From contig CAYNRY010000001.1 in the NCBI GenBank assembly GCA_964399985.1, positions 62,001-126,000 of the forward strand: a DNA stretch of 64,000 nt, given 5' to 3'. The first letter of the stretch is position 1; every line of letters starts with the position of its first letter. The stretch comes from Micavibrio_B sp964399985. GTDB taxonomy: Bacteria; Pseudomonadota; Alphaproteobacteria; Micavibrionales; Micavibrionaceae. Under the pieces are notes generated by a model, which was given only the letters and a program-made list of their open reading frames with translations, was not told the origin of the DNA and made no database searches. A program made the translations under genes and the position numbers. This document shows, piece after piece, positions 15,865 through 24,062 of this stretch.

Positions 15865-16983
15865 TTAAGCCGTTCTCAGCGTCAAAACCGTTATTTCCGA
15901 GCGGTCGAAGGTCCGCAGGGCCGGTCCCCAATAGCCGGTTCCGACATTTACGTAAACCTGAAGATCGTTATAGCGGCCAAGTCCCTTATAGAATTTATGG
16001 AAGAGGGGAATGATCAGCGTCCACGGGAAGAACTGCCCGCCATGGGTATGGCCTGACAATTGAAGGTCGAAGCCAGCGTCGGCGGCTTGTTTATACTGGG
16101 TCGGCTGGTGCATCAGCAAAATTTTAACGGCGTCCTGCGGCATGCCAGAGGCGGCTTTTGCAATATCGCTTCGCTCCTCCGAGTTCCAGTTACGCGTCGA
16201 ATAATCGGTAACGCCCGCGATGATAAGTTTATCATCCCCGCGCGTAATGATTTCATGACGGTTGGAAAGAATATTGAAGCCGAGTGATTTGTAAAACGGC
16301 AGCCAGTTCTGGATATCGTGATAATATTCATGATTGCCGGTAACGAAATAAAGCCCGTCTTTTGATTTTAAATCTTTCAGCAATGCGCTGTCATGCTGTA
16401 ATTCCGCGACACTGCCATCGGCGAAATCGCCTGTCAGGGCGATCAAATCGGCATTTTGCGCATTGGCTAAATTGACGACATTTTGAACATAATTTCTGCG
16501 GATCGTGCCGCCAACATGAAGGTCGCTGATCTGGACGATTTTATAATTCTCGAAAGCGGCGGGCAGGTTTTTAATTGCAATCGTAACCTGTTTTACAATA
16601 GGTCCAAGTTTTGCCTGAATAATGCCCAGTATGACAGATGCGCTGGTGACGATCATAATCACCCAAAAGATAGAGCGATAGAATTGCGGCGTGACGATGT
16701 CGGGAAAGAGATAAATGCAAATCAGTAAAACGATATCCGCGATAAAGACAAAGAAGAAAAGGGAAAGGAAAGCGCCGGTGATGGCAGAGATAAATAATTT
16801 GATATTAGGTCGCGTTTGAAAAAATGTCGTCCGTAGATCGAGCATCTCGATAATGAAGAGCGGAGCCGCGACCAGCAGGATTTTCCAGACAGGCTGTGCC
16901 TCGGCAGTGGCAAAGTCAAACAGGCCCGCGACAACAAAATAATTGGCAAGAGCGATAATCGAGAAAAATATAAAAAAGCGCAT
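15865..16983 (-). CDS. Membrane-anchored metallophosphoesterase, YkuE-like
   Basis: A protein of about 372 residues. The N-terminal third has about four hydrophobic segments; the rest is a calcineurin-like phosphoesterase facing either side. Metal-binding motifs are in order: ISDLHVGG, TGDFADG, TGNHEYY, and SGHTHGGQFFPW. Relatives such as YkuE and YaeI act on phosphates or UDP-diacylglucosamine; the substrate here is unknown. An in-frame TTG at 16992 is an alternative start. It is separated from rpsF by about 125 bases and is probably its own unit. Confidence 0.85.
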   Translation of the reverse strand: MRFFIFFSIIALANYFVVAGLFDFATAEAQPVWKILLVAAPLFIIEMLDLRTTFFQTRPNIKLFISAITGAFLSLFFFVFIADIVLLICIYLFPDIVTPQFYRSIFWVIMIVTSASVILGIIQAKLGPIVKQVTIAIKNLPAAFENYKIVQISDLHVGGTIRRNYVQNVVNLANAQNADLIALTGDFADGSVAELQHDSALLKDLKSKDGLYFVTGNHEYYHDIQNWLPFYKSLGFNILSNRHEIITRGDDKLIIAGVTDYSTRNWNSEERSDIAKAASGMPQDAVKILLMHQPTQYKQAADAGFDLQLSGHTHGGQFFPWTLIIPLFHKFYKGLGRYNDLQVYVNVGTGYWGPALRTFDRSEITVLTLRTA

Positions 16984-17095
16984 AGGGGGCAAGGTAGATT
17001 AAAAGCCAAGGATAGCAATTGGCAAAAAATGACCCGCATTCAGGAAATACGGGTCAAGTTTTAGATCAGAGGGTGGAGAACTCTACTGAAAAGGA

Positions 17096-17422
17096 TTAAT
17101 CGTTGTTGGCGTGACGGGAGATATAACGAGCCATGACATGGCTCCATTTGCTTTCCGTGTCATCGACGGAATATTTACGGGCGACTTTGCGCATCAGGCT
17201 CTCTAAGCGTTCGGAGCTAAGGCCCGGATTTTCGAGAACCTGTTGAAAACGGTTTAACGACACATGGCAGGCATAGCCCGCCCAATCCATATTGGGAGAT
17301 CCCCCCTGGTCCATGACCATCGAGTAAACGGTGCTGGTATCTTCTAACTCAGAACGAATACTGCTGTGGATGACTGAACAGGTCATTTGTACCTCCGGGT
17401 TGTTGAGTGTTGAATAATTCAC
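17096..17422 (-). CDS. Hypothetical 108-residue protein
   Basis: Not a family I recognise. It is a small soluble protein without signal peptide or membrane segment. The GTG start at 17422 is supported by a clear AAGGAG six bases upstream. It contains a conserved-looking middle (MDWAGYACHVSLNRFQQVL) and a C-terminal half rich in Arg and Ser (SERLESLMRKVARKYSVDD). It stands alone between the phosphoesterase and fabD. Confidence 0.6.
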   Translation of the reverse strand: MNYSTLNNPEVQMTCSVIHSSIRSELEDTSTVYSMVMDQGGSPNMDWAGYACHVSLNRFQQVLENPGLSSERLESLMRKVARKYSVDDTESKWSHVMARYISRHANND

Positions 17423-17602
17423 ACTTGCTCCTTTACGCTTCCTACTAATTGTTACTCAACGTGACGCCTTTAAGAGGCCCTGAACTTCGCTTTTTTAATC
17501 TTGATGCCACAATTTTTTATTGCTCCATTCCGTAAAATGGGGGTGGCGCGATATTTATTCTTTTTTCATCGAAGTTAAGAAAATCTTACCATACGAAACG
17601 GC

Positions 17603-17622
17603 CTGTTGCAAATTAGCAACAG
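17603..17622. other. Perfect hairpin in the 327-base fabD upstream region
   Basis: CTGTTGC-AAATTA-GCAACAG, 7-bp stem, no T-run. The surrounding gene-free stretch (17423-17749) is AT-rich. It holds only this hairpin, the ribosome-binding site of the leftward gene and the fabD promoter. Confidence 0.5.
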
Positions 17623-17689
17623 CTTAAATTAATCAGCAAAATTGCAAGTTACTGAAATCTATAGGAATTGAGGTCAAAGTTTTGGTTGC

Positions 17690-17718
17690 TTGACTCATCC
17701 GCTTAAATGCTTTGAATA
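17690..17718 (+). promoter_or_regulatory. Probable fabD promoter
   Basis: TTGACT (17690-17695), a 17-base spacer and TGAATA (17713-17718). Transcription would begin near 17725, 25 bases before the fabD start. Confidence 0.5.
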
Positions 17719-17749
17719 CCCGTGCATACAGAATCATGGAGAGAATCAC

Positions 17750-18703
17750 ATGCGCGCATTCGTATTTCCGGGCCAGGGATCACAGTTTATCGGAATGGGG
17801 CGGGACCTTGCCGAAGCTTTTCCAGCCGCCAGAGAGACTTTCGAGGAAGTCGACGATGCGCTGGGGCAAAAGCTGTATAAGCTTATGACCGAAGGCGATG
17901 AAGCAGACCTCAATCTCACCGAGAATACGCAGCCAGCGCTTATGGCTGTTTCGATGGCGATCATCAACGTCCTGACCCGCGAAGGCAAAATACAGCTCGG
18001 GCAAAAAATCAATTTCGTCGCCGGACATTCCTTGGGTGAATATTCCGCACTGACAGCCGTTGGCGCGCTCGATCTGCCAAAGACCGCGAAGCTTTTGAAA
18101 CTGCGCGGACAGGCGATGCAAAAAGCCGTTCCGGTCGGTATCGGCGCGATGGCGGCGATCCTCGGTCTTGATTTGCCGGATGTTCAGTTGCTGGTCAAAG
18201 ACGCAACGGCAAAAGCCCTGAACAAGGAAGTCGTCGAATCCGCCAATGATAATTCGTCCGGCCAGATCGTTATTTCCGGTCATAAAGGCGCGGTGGCGAT
18301 TGCGATTGAAATGGCACCCGAGCGCGGCGCGAAGAAAGCGATTGCACTTCCGGTCTCTGCACCTTTCCACTCGACATTGATGGCGCCCGCCGCGCAGACG
18401 ATGTCACAGGCTTTGGCCGATACAAATATCCGCCCGCCGATCGTGCCGGTTATTTCTAATGTCACGGCAAAGGCTGTGTCCGAGCCACATGAAATTCGTA
18501 GGCTTCTTGTCGACCAGATCACCGGCATGGTGCGCTGGAGAGAATCCGTTTCCTATATGAAGGAACAGGGGGTTGAAGAGATGGTCGAAATCGGCGCTGG
18601 TAAAGTACTGGCTGGATTGATCAAGCGCATCGAAAAAGACGTGGCTTGCGAAAGTGTCGGTACGCCGGAGCAGGTCGAGGCTTTGATTAAGAAATTACAA
18701 TAG
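17750..18703 (+). CDS. fabD: Malonyl-CoA:ACP transacylase
   Basis: A 317-residue enzyme that moves malonyl from CoA to acyl carrier protein for fatty-acid synthesis. The N-terminal FPGQGSQFIGMG block forms the oxyanion region. The active-site Ser is in GHSLGEYSAL (near residue 91), and the catalytic His is in PVSAPFHSTLM. The start at 17750 is preferred over an in-frame start 60 bases upstream because GGAGAG lies 6 bases before it and the family begins at M-x-A-F-V-F-P. It opens the fabD-fabG-acpP-fabF-mltG group. Confidence 0.96.
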   Translation: MRAFVFPGQGSQFIGMGRDLAEAFPAARETFEEVDDALGQKLYKLMTEGDEADLNLTENTQPALMAVSMAIINVLTREGKIQLGQKINFVAGHSLGEYSALTAVGALDLPKTAKLLKLRGQAMQKAVPVGIGAMAAILGLDLPDVQLLVKDATAKALNKEVVESANDNSSGQIVISGHKGAVAIAIEMAPERGAKKAIALPVSAPFHSTLMAPAAQTMSQALADTNIRPPIVPVISNVTAKAVSEPHEIRRLLVDQITGMVRWRESVSYMKEQGVEEMVEIGAGKVLAGLIKRIEKDVACESVGTPEQVEALIKKLQ

Positions 18704-18709
18704 AAAGAA

Positions 18710-18808
18710 TTTTACCGCGAAGTACACGAAGCTCACGAAGAGACGCGAAGCAGAAATAAAAAACTTCGCGTTTCTTCTATCTAAACTTCGCGCACTTCGT
18801 GGTAAAAA
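18710..18808. repeat. Family B inverted repeat, long copy
   Basis: Starts 7 bases after the fabD stop. Outer arms TTTTACCGCGAAGTACACGA and ACTTCGCGCACTTCGTGGTA with following A residues are near reverse complements, and inner arms AGACGCGAAG and CTTCGCGTTTC nest within. It may fold as one long hairpin and could act as a terminator or mRNA 3' end stabiliser. Confidence 0.75.
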
Positions 18809-18839
18809 AGAAAAAATATGCATTTATCAAAAAGGGAAT

Positions 18840-19352
18840 TTGGTTTTAAGAGATTTTGTTCGTGAAGATATTGATGCGGTTTATTCGATTTTTTCTGAAC
18901 CGAATTTCTATTTTTCTGATATTCAACCTAGTCATGAAGCGGCGGTTGTTTTTGTTGAAAAGGCAATCAATAGAGCCAAAATTCTTGATAAGAAAGGTTT
19001 GCGCAAAAGTTTTCGCATGGCGGTTCTTCATAATTCTTTTGGTCTTATCGGATATTGCGGTTTGGGGAATATAAATGCGCCGGATTTTATGGCGGATGGG
19101 TATGAACTGGGAGCTTTTGTGTCTCGTAAATATGACGGAAAAGGATTTGGAGTGAGGGCATCGAAGTTATTACTGGAATATGCTCAATCAATCGGTATAA
19201 AAAGATTTTATGGAACTGCTGATACTGACAACGAAGTCTCCATAAAGATACAAAAGCATCTAGGCTTTGATTTTATCAGGGAGCTTTCGGAAGGGGAAAG
19301 ATCTCATTATGTAGATAAACGGCCCAGAATGTTATTTAGATTAGACGTATAA
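18840..19352 (+). CDS. GNAT-family N-acetyltransferase, start disputed
   Basis: A 170-residue acetyltransferase of the RimJ/RimL-like branch (LRDFVREDIDAVYSIF; YELGAFVSRKYDGKGFGVRASKLLLEYA gives the acetyl-CoA loop; GTADTDNEVSIKIQKHLGF is the C-terminal signature). Substrate unknown. The frame has only a TTG start at 18840, with AGGG four bases before. An ATG at 18818 in another frame reads MHLSKREF and then runs out after 15 codons. Removing one G from the GG at 18842-18843 would join the two as MHLSKREFVLRDF, a normal family N-terminus. The gene may therefore carry a one-base insertion or use the TTG. It is AT-richer than fabD and fabG and interrupts their usual adjacency, suggesting later insertion. 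Confidence 0.75.
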   Translation: MVLRDFVREDIDAVYSIFSEPNFYFSDIQPSHEAAVVFVEKAINRAKILDKKGLRKSFRMAVLHNSFGLIGYCGLGNINAPDFMADGYELGAFVSRKYDGKGFGVRASKLLLEYAQSIGIKRFYGTADTDNEVSIKIQKHLGFDFIRELSEGERSHYVDKRPRMLFRLDV

Positions 19353-19364
19353 AAAGGAAATCAC

Positions 19365-20102
19365 ATGTTCGATTTAACAGGTAAATGTGCATTGGTCACG
19401 GGCGCAACGGGCGGCATTGGCGCTTCGATTGCAAAGGCTTTGCATGCGCAAGGCGCGACGGTTGGAATTTCAGGCCGTAACGAAGGTAAGCTGAAAGAGC
19501 TTGAAGCGGAATTGAAAGAACGCGTGTTTGTTTTGCCTGCGGATCTGGCGGCTGAAGGCGGTACGGATAAATTGCTGGCCGATGCGGAAGCTGCGATGGG
19601 GCAGGTCGATATTCTGGTCAACAATGCAGGTCTTACCCGCGACAATCTTTCCATGCGTATGAAGGACGACGAATGGAATGAAGTGATCGCGGTCAATATG
19701 ACGGCGACGTTCAAGCTCGCCAAAGCCGTTCAGCGCGGCATGATGAAACGCCGCAATGGCCGCATCATCAATATCGCCTCAGTTGTCGGCGTCATGGGTA
19801 ACCCGGGACAGGCGAATTATGTTGCCTCCAAAGCGGGAATGATCGGATGGTCTAAAGCCATGGCACAGGAAATCGCCAGCCGTGGCATCACCGTGAACTG
19901 CGTTGCACCGGGCTTTATCGCCACCGCGATGACGGAAGTTTTAACCGACGATCAAAAAGCGACGATCTCGTCCAAAATCCCGATGGGTAAAATGGGCAGC
20001 GCAGATGATATCGCCTCGGCAGTCGCGTTTTTAGCTTCCGATGAAGCAGGCTATGTCACGGGCACGACGATCCACGTCAATGGCGGTATGGTGATGATTT
20101 GA
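19365..20102 (+). CDS. fabG: 3-oxoacyl-ACP reductase
   Basis: A 245-residue short-chain dehydrogenase that reduces 3-oxoacyl-ACP with NADPH in fatty-acid elongation. The cofactor loop is TGATGGIG near residues 13-20, NNAGLTRDN lies mid-protein, and the catalytic Ser, Tyr and Lys are in NIASVVG and ANYVASKAGMIG. GYVTGTTIHVNGGMVM is the C-terminal signature of FabG. The Shine-Dalgarno AAAGGAAAT lies about 6 bases before the start. Confidence 0.96.
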   Translation: MFDLTGKCALVTGATGGIGASIAKALHAQGATVGISGRNEGKLKELEAELKERVFVLPADLAAEGGTDKLLADAEAAMGQVDILVNNAGLTRDNLSMRMKDDEWNEVIAVNMTATFKLAKAVQRGMMKRRNGRIINIASVVGVMGNPGQANYVASKAGMIGWSKAMAQEIASRGITVNCVAPGFIATAMTEVLTDDQKATISSKIPMGKMGSADDIASAVAFLASDEAGYVTGTTIHVNGGMVMI

Positions 20103-20136
20103 TTCATTCTTTGTATTTTGGTCTGCAAAGTCTGCC

Positions 20137-20193
20137 TTTCTGCGCTTCCGGTCCTCGTGTACGTTAAAGTAAACTCCGGTCCGGTTCGCGAAA
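20137..20193. repeat. Imperfect 57-base palindrome between fabG and the HAD gene
   Basis: The left arm TTTCTGCGCTTCCGGTCCTC with GTGTAC and the right arm GTAAACTCCGGTCCGG with TTCGCGAAA are imperfect reverse complements around a GTTAAA centre. It resembles neither family A nor B. The rest of the 181-base gap shows nothing recognisable. Confidence 0.5.
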
Positions 20194-20283
20194 GTCAAAG
20201 TTTTCGACTCAAAATCCTTTGAATGGTTTTTGTCATTTCGGCCGGCGCAGCTATGACGATAAAGAGTAGTTAAAAGGCATGAA

Positions 20284-20964
20284 ATGTACGATCTGATTAT
20301 CTTCGATTGCGATGGAACGCTGACCGATAGCGAGTATGCGTATAATGCCTGTTGTGTCGAATTATTAAAAGAATATGGGGTTGATTATCAGGTGGAAGAA
20401 GCCATCAGGGACTGGATGGGGAAATCTTTTGATAATATCATACGGATGGAAGCTGAAAAAAATGGCATAGAGCTTTCTGTTAATAAATTAACGAAGCAAT
20501 TCTTGATTAATACGCCTGCCTATCTCGAAAAATATTTAAAGCCTGTTCCCGGCGCTTTGGATGCCGTGCGCGAGACACATAAGAATTTCAAATGCTGCGT
20601 GGCCTCGAATGGTGAGAGGCCAAATGTTATCGCTTCTTTAAAGCTGTTGAAATTTGCAGATTTTTTTGATGATCGGCATATTTTTACCAAAGATGATGTA
20701 GCAAGAGCCAAGCCTTTCCCGGATTTATTTCTGCATGCATGCAAGGAAATGAATGTCGCACCCGAACGAAGCATCATTATCGAAGATAGCGTCAGCGGTG
20801 TGACGGCGGCAAGGGCGGCGGGCGCTTATACAATCGGCTTTAACGGGGTTGATTTCCATGGTTTGCAAAGCGATGAAAAGCTTAAAGACGCGGGCGCGGA
20901 TATTGTTTTCTCCGATTGGAAAGATATCTTAAATCATATCAAATCACTTTTGAGGTCGATATGA
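20284..20964 (+). CDS. HAD-superfamily phosphatase, phosphoglycolate-phosphatase-like
   Basis: A 226-residue class I HAD hydrolase with the alpha-helical cap. Motif I is DCDGTLTDS (residues 8-16) with nucleophile Asp8. Motif II lies in CVASNGERP, motif III at the Lys of ARAKPFPDLFL, and motif IV in IIIEDSVSGVTAARAAG. It probably removes phosphate from a small metabolite; the substrate cannot be read from sequence. Its stop overlaps the start of the next gene (ATGA), so the pair is translationally coupled. Confidence 0.88.
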   Translation: MYDLIIFDCDGTLTDSEYAYNACCVELLKEYGVDYQVEEAIRDWMGKSFDNIIRMEAEKNGIELSVNKLTKQFLINTPAYLEKYLKPVPGALDAVRETHKNFKCCVASNGERPNVIASLKLLKFADFFDDRHIFTKDDVARAKPFPDLFLHACKEMNVAPERSIIIEDSVSGVTAARAAGAYTIGFNGVDFHGLQSDEKLKDAGADIVFSDWKDILNHIKSLLRSI

Positions 20965-21299
20965 GATATTTAATCACTATCCTTTTATCCTGCATTGCCG
21001 CAAATATTGCGCAGGCGGATGTGATTGTTTCCGACGATGCCGTTGTGGTTAAAAGTAACCGCAATTCTGATAGCGATAACAGAAGCGTCATTTCCAATGA
21101 CCGCAACGTGCAGATTTATACCGGTAACGATTCACCAGGTCAGGCTTTTGTCATGAAAAACGGCAGGCTGGAACGTTTGAGCGATGGCGAATATACGCTG
21201 CCGAGCGGCAAAAAAGTTAATATTAAAAATGGCCGTCTTGATGCCCAGTTCGGCGATAAGCCATTAGACAGCGATATTAAGATTATTCCCCGCAACTGA
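20961..21299 (+). CDS. Small periplasmic hypothetical protein
   Basis: A 112-residue protein with a signal peptide (MRYLITILLSCIAANIAQA, cleavage after AQA). The mature part is hydrophilic and contains a repeated 'G-x-L/R-x-x-x-x-G' feel: KNGRLERLSDGEYTLPSGKK followed by NIKNGRLDAQFGDKPL. No family is recognised. The start at 20961 lies inside the stop of the HAD gene, with GAGGTCG five bases before. An in-frame earlier start would lie deep inside the HAD gene and lose the signal peptide. Confidence 0.65.
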   Translation: MRYLITILLSCIAANIAQADVIVSDDAVVVKSNRNSDSDNRSVISNDRNVQIYTGNDSPGQAFVMKNGRLERLSDGEYTLPSGKKVNIKNGRLDAQFGDKPLDSDIKIIPRN

Positions 21300-21424
21300 T
21301 CTTCGATTGACCAATTCCATAAGCCTGTTGGTAGATATAATAATCCTCTTGCCAATGTTTTCGCGGATGGTTATGGTCCAAACGCTTATAGAAATTAACC
21401 AAACGAACTACAGGAACTAAAAAC

Positions 21425-21661
21425 ATGAGCGATATCGCTGAGCGCGTGAAAAAAATTGTTGTCGAGCATCTCGGCGTTGAAGAAGGCAAAGTCACCGAGA
21501 GCGCAAGCTTCATCGATGATCTGGGCGCAGACTCCCTTGATACGGTTGAGCTGGTCATGGCTTTTGAAGAAGAATTCAATGTTGAAATTCCAGATGACGC
21601 AGCAGAAAAAATCCAGACTGTTGGCGACGCTGTCAACTTCATCACTGCCAACGCAGCCTGA
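21425..21661 (+). CDS. acpP: Acyl carrier protein
   Basis: A 78-residue acidic protein that carries growing acyl chains on a 4'-phosphopantetheine arm. The attachment Ser is residue 37 or nearby in GADSLDTVELVMAFEEEF. Length and sequence match canonical AcpP. A Shine-Dalgarno AGGA lies about 8 bases upstream and a TATAAT box at 21336-21341 may be its -10, though a good -35 is not visible. It is followed by its own terminator, which keeps its high expression separate from fabF. Confidence 0.97.
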   Translation: MSDIAERVKKIVVEHLGVEEGKVTESASFIDDLGADSLDTVELVMAFEEEFNVEIPDDAAEKIQTVGDAVNFITANAA

Positions 21662-21679
21662 TTGAAACTGAATTAATAA

Positions 21680-21714
21680 AAATGGGCTGCTTAATAATGG
21701 CAGCCCATTTTTTA
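21680..21714 (+). terminator. Intrinsic terminator of acpP
   Basis: Perfect 9-bp stem ATGGGCTGC/GCAGCCCAT with a 9-base loop, followed by six T residues. Confidence 0.9.
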
Positions 21715-21754
21715 TAGATAACCTAGGATTTAAAGGTTCACGGGAAGATTGAAT

Positions 21755-23023
21755 ATGAGACGTGTCGTTGTCACCGGTATGGGAATGGTTTCACCTTTGG
21801 GTGTGGGCGTTGATAAAAACTGGGCCGAATTGACATCCGGCAAGAGCGGCATTCGCAAGGTGACGCGTTTCGACGTTTCCGATATCACGTCTCAGATCGC
21901 CGGTCTTGTACCGCACGCATCCGAAGGCGCCGAGGGCGGCTTTAATCCCGATACAACCGTTCCGCCCAAAGACCAGAAGAAGATGGATATCTTCATCCTC
22001 TATGGTATGGCGGCAGCGGACGAAGCCATTGAAGATTCCGGCTGGAAACCGACCGAGCAGGAAGATTTAGAGCGCACAGGCGTTATGATCGGCTCCGGTA
22101 TCGGCGGTTTGCAGAGCGTTTATGAAACATCATTGACCTTGGTCGAAAAAGGTACGCGCCGCGTATCGCCTTTCTCCGTTCCGGCTATGCTGATCAACCT
22201 CGTCTCCGGTCATCTTTCCATCAAATACGGTTTTCAAGGCCCGAACCATGCCGTCGTCACGGCTTGTGCGACAGGAACCCATGCCATAGGCGATGCGGCC
22301 CGCTTGATTATGTTCGGTGACGCCGATGTCATGATCGCGGGCGGCGCGGAGGCTGCGGCCAATCGCCTTGGCATGTCATGCTTTGCGGCGGCCCGCGCCC
22401 TCTCGACAGGTTTCAACGATAATCCGGAAAGCGCATCGCGCCCCTTCGATGAAGGCCGCGACGGTTTCGTTATCGGCGAAGGCGCAGGTATTGTCGTTTT
22501 GGAAGAATACGAGCACGCGAAAAAACGCGGCGCGAAAATTTACGGCGAAATTATAGGCTATGGCCTCTCCGGCGATGCATATCATATGACGGCGCCTGCC
22601 GAAGACGGCCGCGGTTCTTTCAATGCGATGAAAGCTGCTTTGCGCAATGCCAAGATCAATCCAGAAGAAGTTGACTACATCAACGCGCATGGAACATCGA
22701 CGCCGCTCGGCGACGGGATCGAATGCGGCTCGGTCAAGCGCCTGTTTGCCAATTCGCTGGATAAGGTCGCCATGTCATCCACCAAATCCGCCATCGGCCA
22801 TTTGCTGGGCGCTGCCGGCGCGGTTGAAGCGATCTATTCCATGAAGGCCATGCAGACCGGTATCTTGCCGCCGACGCTCAACCTCGAAAACGTGTCTGAA
22901 AACTGCCAGGGGATCGATCTTGTGCCTCTGAAAGCCAAGGAAAAGAAAGTCAAGACGGCTTTGTCCAATTCTTTCGGGTTTGGCGGCACGAATGCGTCTC
23001 TGGTCATGAAGGCTGTAGATTAA
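21755..23023 (+). CDS. fabF: 3-oxoacyl-ACP synthase II
   Basis: A 422-residue condensing enzyme that elongates acyl-ACP with malonyl-ACP. The catalytic Cys lies in VVTACATGTHAIGD, the two His residues in INAHGTSTPLGD and KSAIGHLLGAAGAVE, and the FGFGGTNASLV motif is at the C-terminus. The start at 21755 is preferred because GGGAAG lies 9 bases before it and FabF proteins begin M-R-R-V-V-V-T-G; a TTG two codons earlier is possible. mltG follows after a family A repeat. Confidence 0.96.
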   Translation: MRRVVVTGMGMVSPLGVGVDKNWAELTSGKSGIRKVTRFDVSDITSQIAGLVPHASEGAEGGFNPDTTVPPKDQKKMDIFILYGMAAADEAIEDSGWKPTEQEDLERTGVMIGSGIGGLQSVYETSLTLVEKGTRRVSPFSVPAMLINLVSGHLSIKYGFQGPNHAVVTACATGTHAIGDAARLIMFGDADVMIAGGAEAAANRLGMSCFAAARALSTGFNDNPESASRPFDEGRDGFVIGEGAGIVVLEEYEHAKKRGAKIYGEIIGYGLSGDAYHMTAPAEDGRGSFNAMKAALRNAKINPEEVDYINAHGTSTPLGDGIECGSVKRLFANSLDKVAMSSTKSAIGHLLGAAGAVEAIYSMKAMQTGILPPTLNLENVSENCQGIDLVPLKAKEKKVKTALSNSFGFGGTNASLVMKAVD

Positions 23024-23029
23024 CAAACA

Positions 23030-23054
23030 GATTCCTGCTTTCGCAGGAATGACA
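23030..23054. repeat. Palindromic repeat, family A
   Basis: GATTCCTGCTTTCGCAGGAA followed by TGACA, six bases after the fabF stop. An ATG within it creates a false longer start for mltG. Confidence 0.85.
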
Positions 23055-23072
23055 TTGGTGTATCATTCGCCG

Positions 23073-24062
23073 ATGAAAAAATTCCTTCTTTCTGTATTCG
23101 CTCTTGGAGCTTTATCTGTGTCGGCCATATTGGTTTATGCAACGCATGCATTCATGGCCTCCGGTCCGCTTCAGGCCCAGAAAATCGTCGTCATTCCCAA
23201 AGGGCAGGGCGTTCGCGCGATGGCGGCGCAGTTGCAAAACGATGGTGCGATATCCAATCAATATATTTTCATTTTCTTCTCGCGCCTGACAGGCACTTAT
23301 AAAACACTGCAGGCAGGCGAATATGAATTTGCCCCTGCTTCGCGCATGGGAGAAGTTCTCTTTAAAATTTCTCGTGGCGATGTCGTCAAACGCAGCTTTA
23401 CCATTCCCGAAGGCAAGACCAGTTTCGAGATCGTCGAAATATTAAAAAAGGCGGAAAGCCTGACCGGTGAGATCAAAGACATTCCGGCGGAGGGCTCGAT
23501 GTTGCCGAACACTTATTTTTACCAGACCGGCGAAAGCCGAGCGGCCAAAATAAAATTCATGCAAGACGAGATGAAAAAAACCATCGATGAGTTGTGGCCA
23601 AAGCGCGAGGCTGATCTGCCGTTTAAGACCATCGAAGAAGCGGTGACGCTGGCCTCTATCGTCGAAAAGGAAACCGGCATTGCATCGGAGCGAAAGCGCG
23701 TCGCGGGCGTCTTTATCAATCGCTTGCGCACGGGCATGTTGCTGCAAACCGATCCGACTGTGATTTACGGTTTGACCAAAGGCCGCCATAAAAGCGACGG
23801 GCAGGGCCCGCTGGGGCGACGGTTATTGCTGAAAGATCTGGCGATACCCAATCCATATAACACTTATCTCAACGCAGGATTGCCGCCGGGGCCGATCGCC
23901 AATCCGGGCCGCGCTTCATTGGAGGCGGTGCTTCATCCAGAGAAAAACAATTATTTATTCTTTGTTGCCGATGGTAAAGGCGGGCATGTTTTTGCGGCGA
24001 CTTTGGATGAGCATAACCGCAATGTCGCGGCCTGGCGTCAGATCAGAAAAGCGCAAGACTAG
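23073..24062 (+). CDS. mltG: Endolytic murein transglycosylase
   Basis: A 329-residue inner-membrane protein (YceG family) that cleaves nascent glycan strands and sets their length. An N-terminal membrane helix (FLLSVFALGALSVSAILVYA) is followed by a LysM-like part (VIPKGQGVRAMAAQL). The catalytic domain has the active Glu in SIVEKETGIASERKRVAGVF and the LQTDPTVIYG and NPYNTYLNAGLPPGPIANPG blocks. The start at 23073 excludes eight codons contributed by the repeat. fabF-mltG adjacency is typical. Its stop overlaps cysH's stop by four bases. Confidence 0.95.
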   Translation: MKKFLLSVFALGALSVSAILVYATHAFMASGPLQAQKIVVIPKGQGVRAMAAQLQNDGAISNQYIFIFFSRLTGTYKTLQAGEYEFAPASRMGEVLFKISRGDVVKRSFTIPEGKTSFEIVEILKKAESLTGEIKDIPAEGSMLPNTYFYQTGESRAAKIKFMQDEMKKTIDELWPKREADLPFKTIEEAVTLASIVEKETGIASERKRVAGVFINRLRTGMLLQTDPTVIYGLTKGRHKSDGQGPLGRRLLLKDLAIPNPYNTYLNAGLPPGPIANPGRASLEAVLHPEKNNYLFFVADGKGGHVFAATLDEHNRNVAAWRQIRKAQD

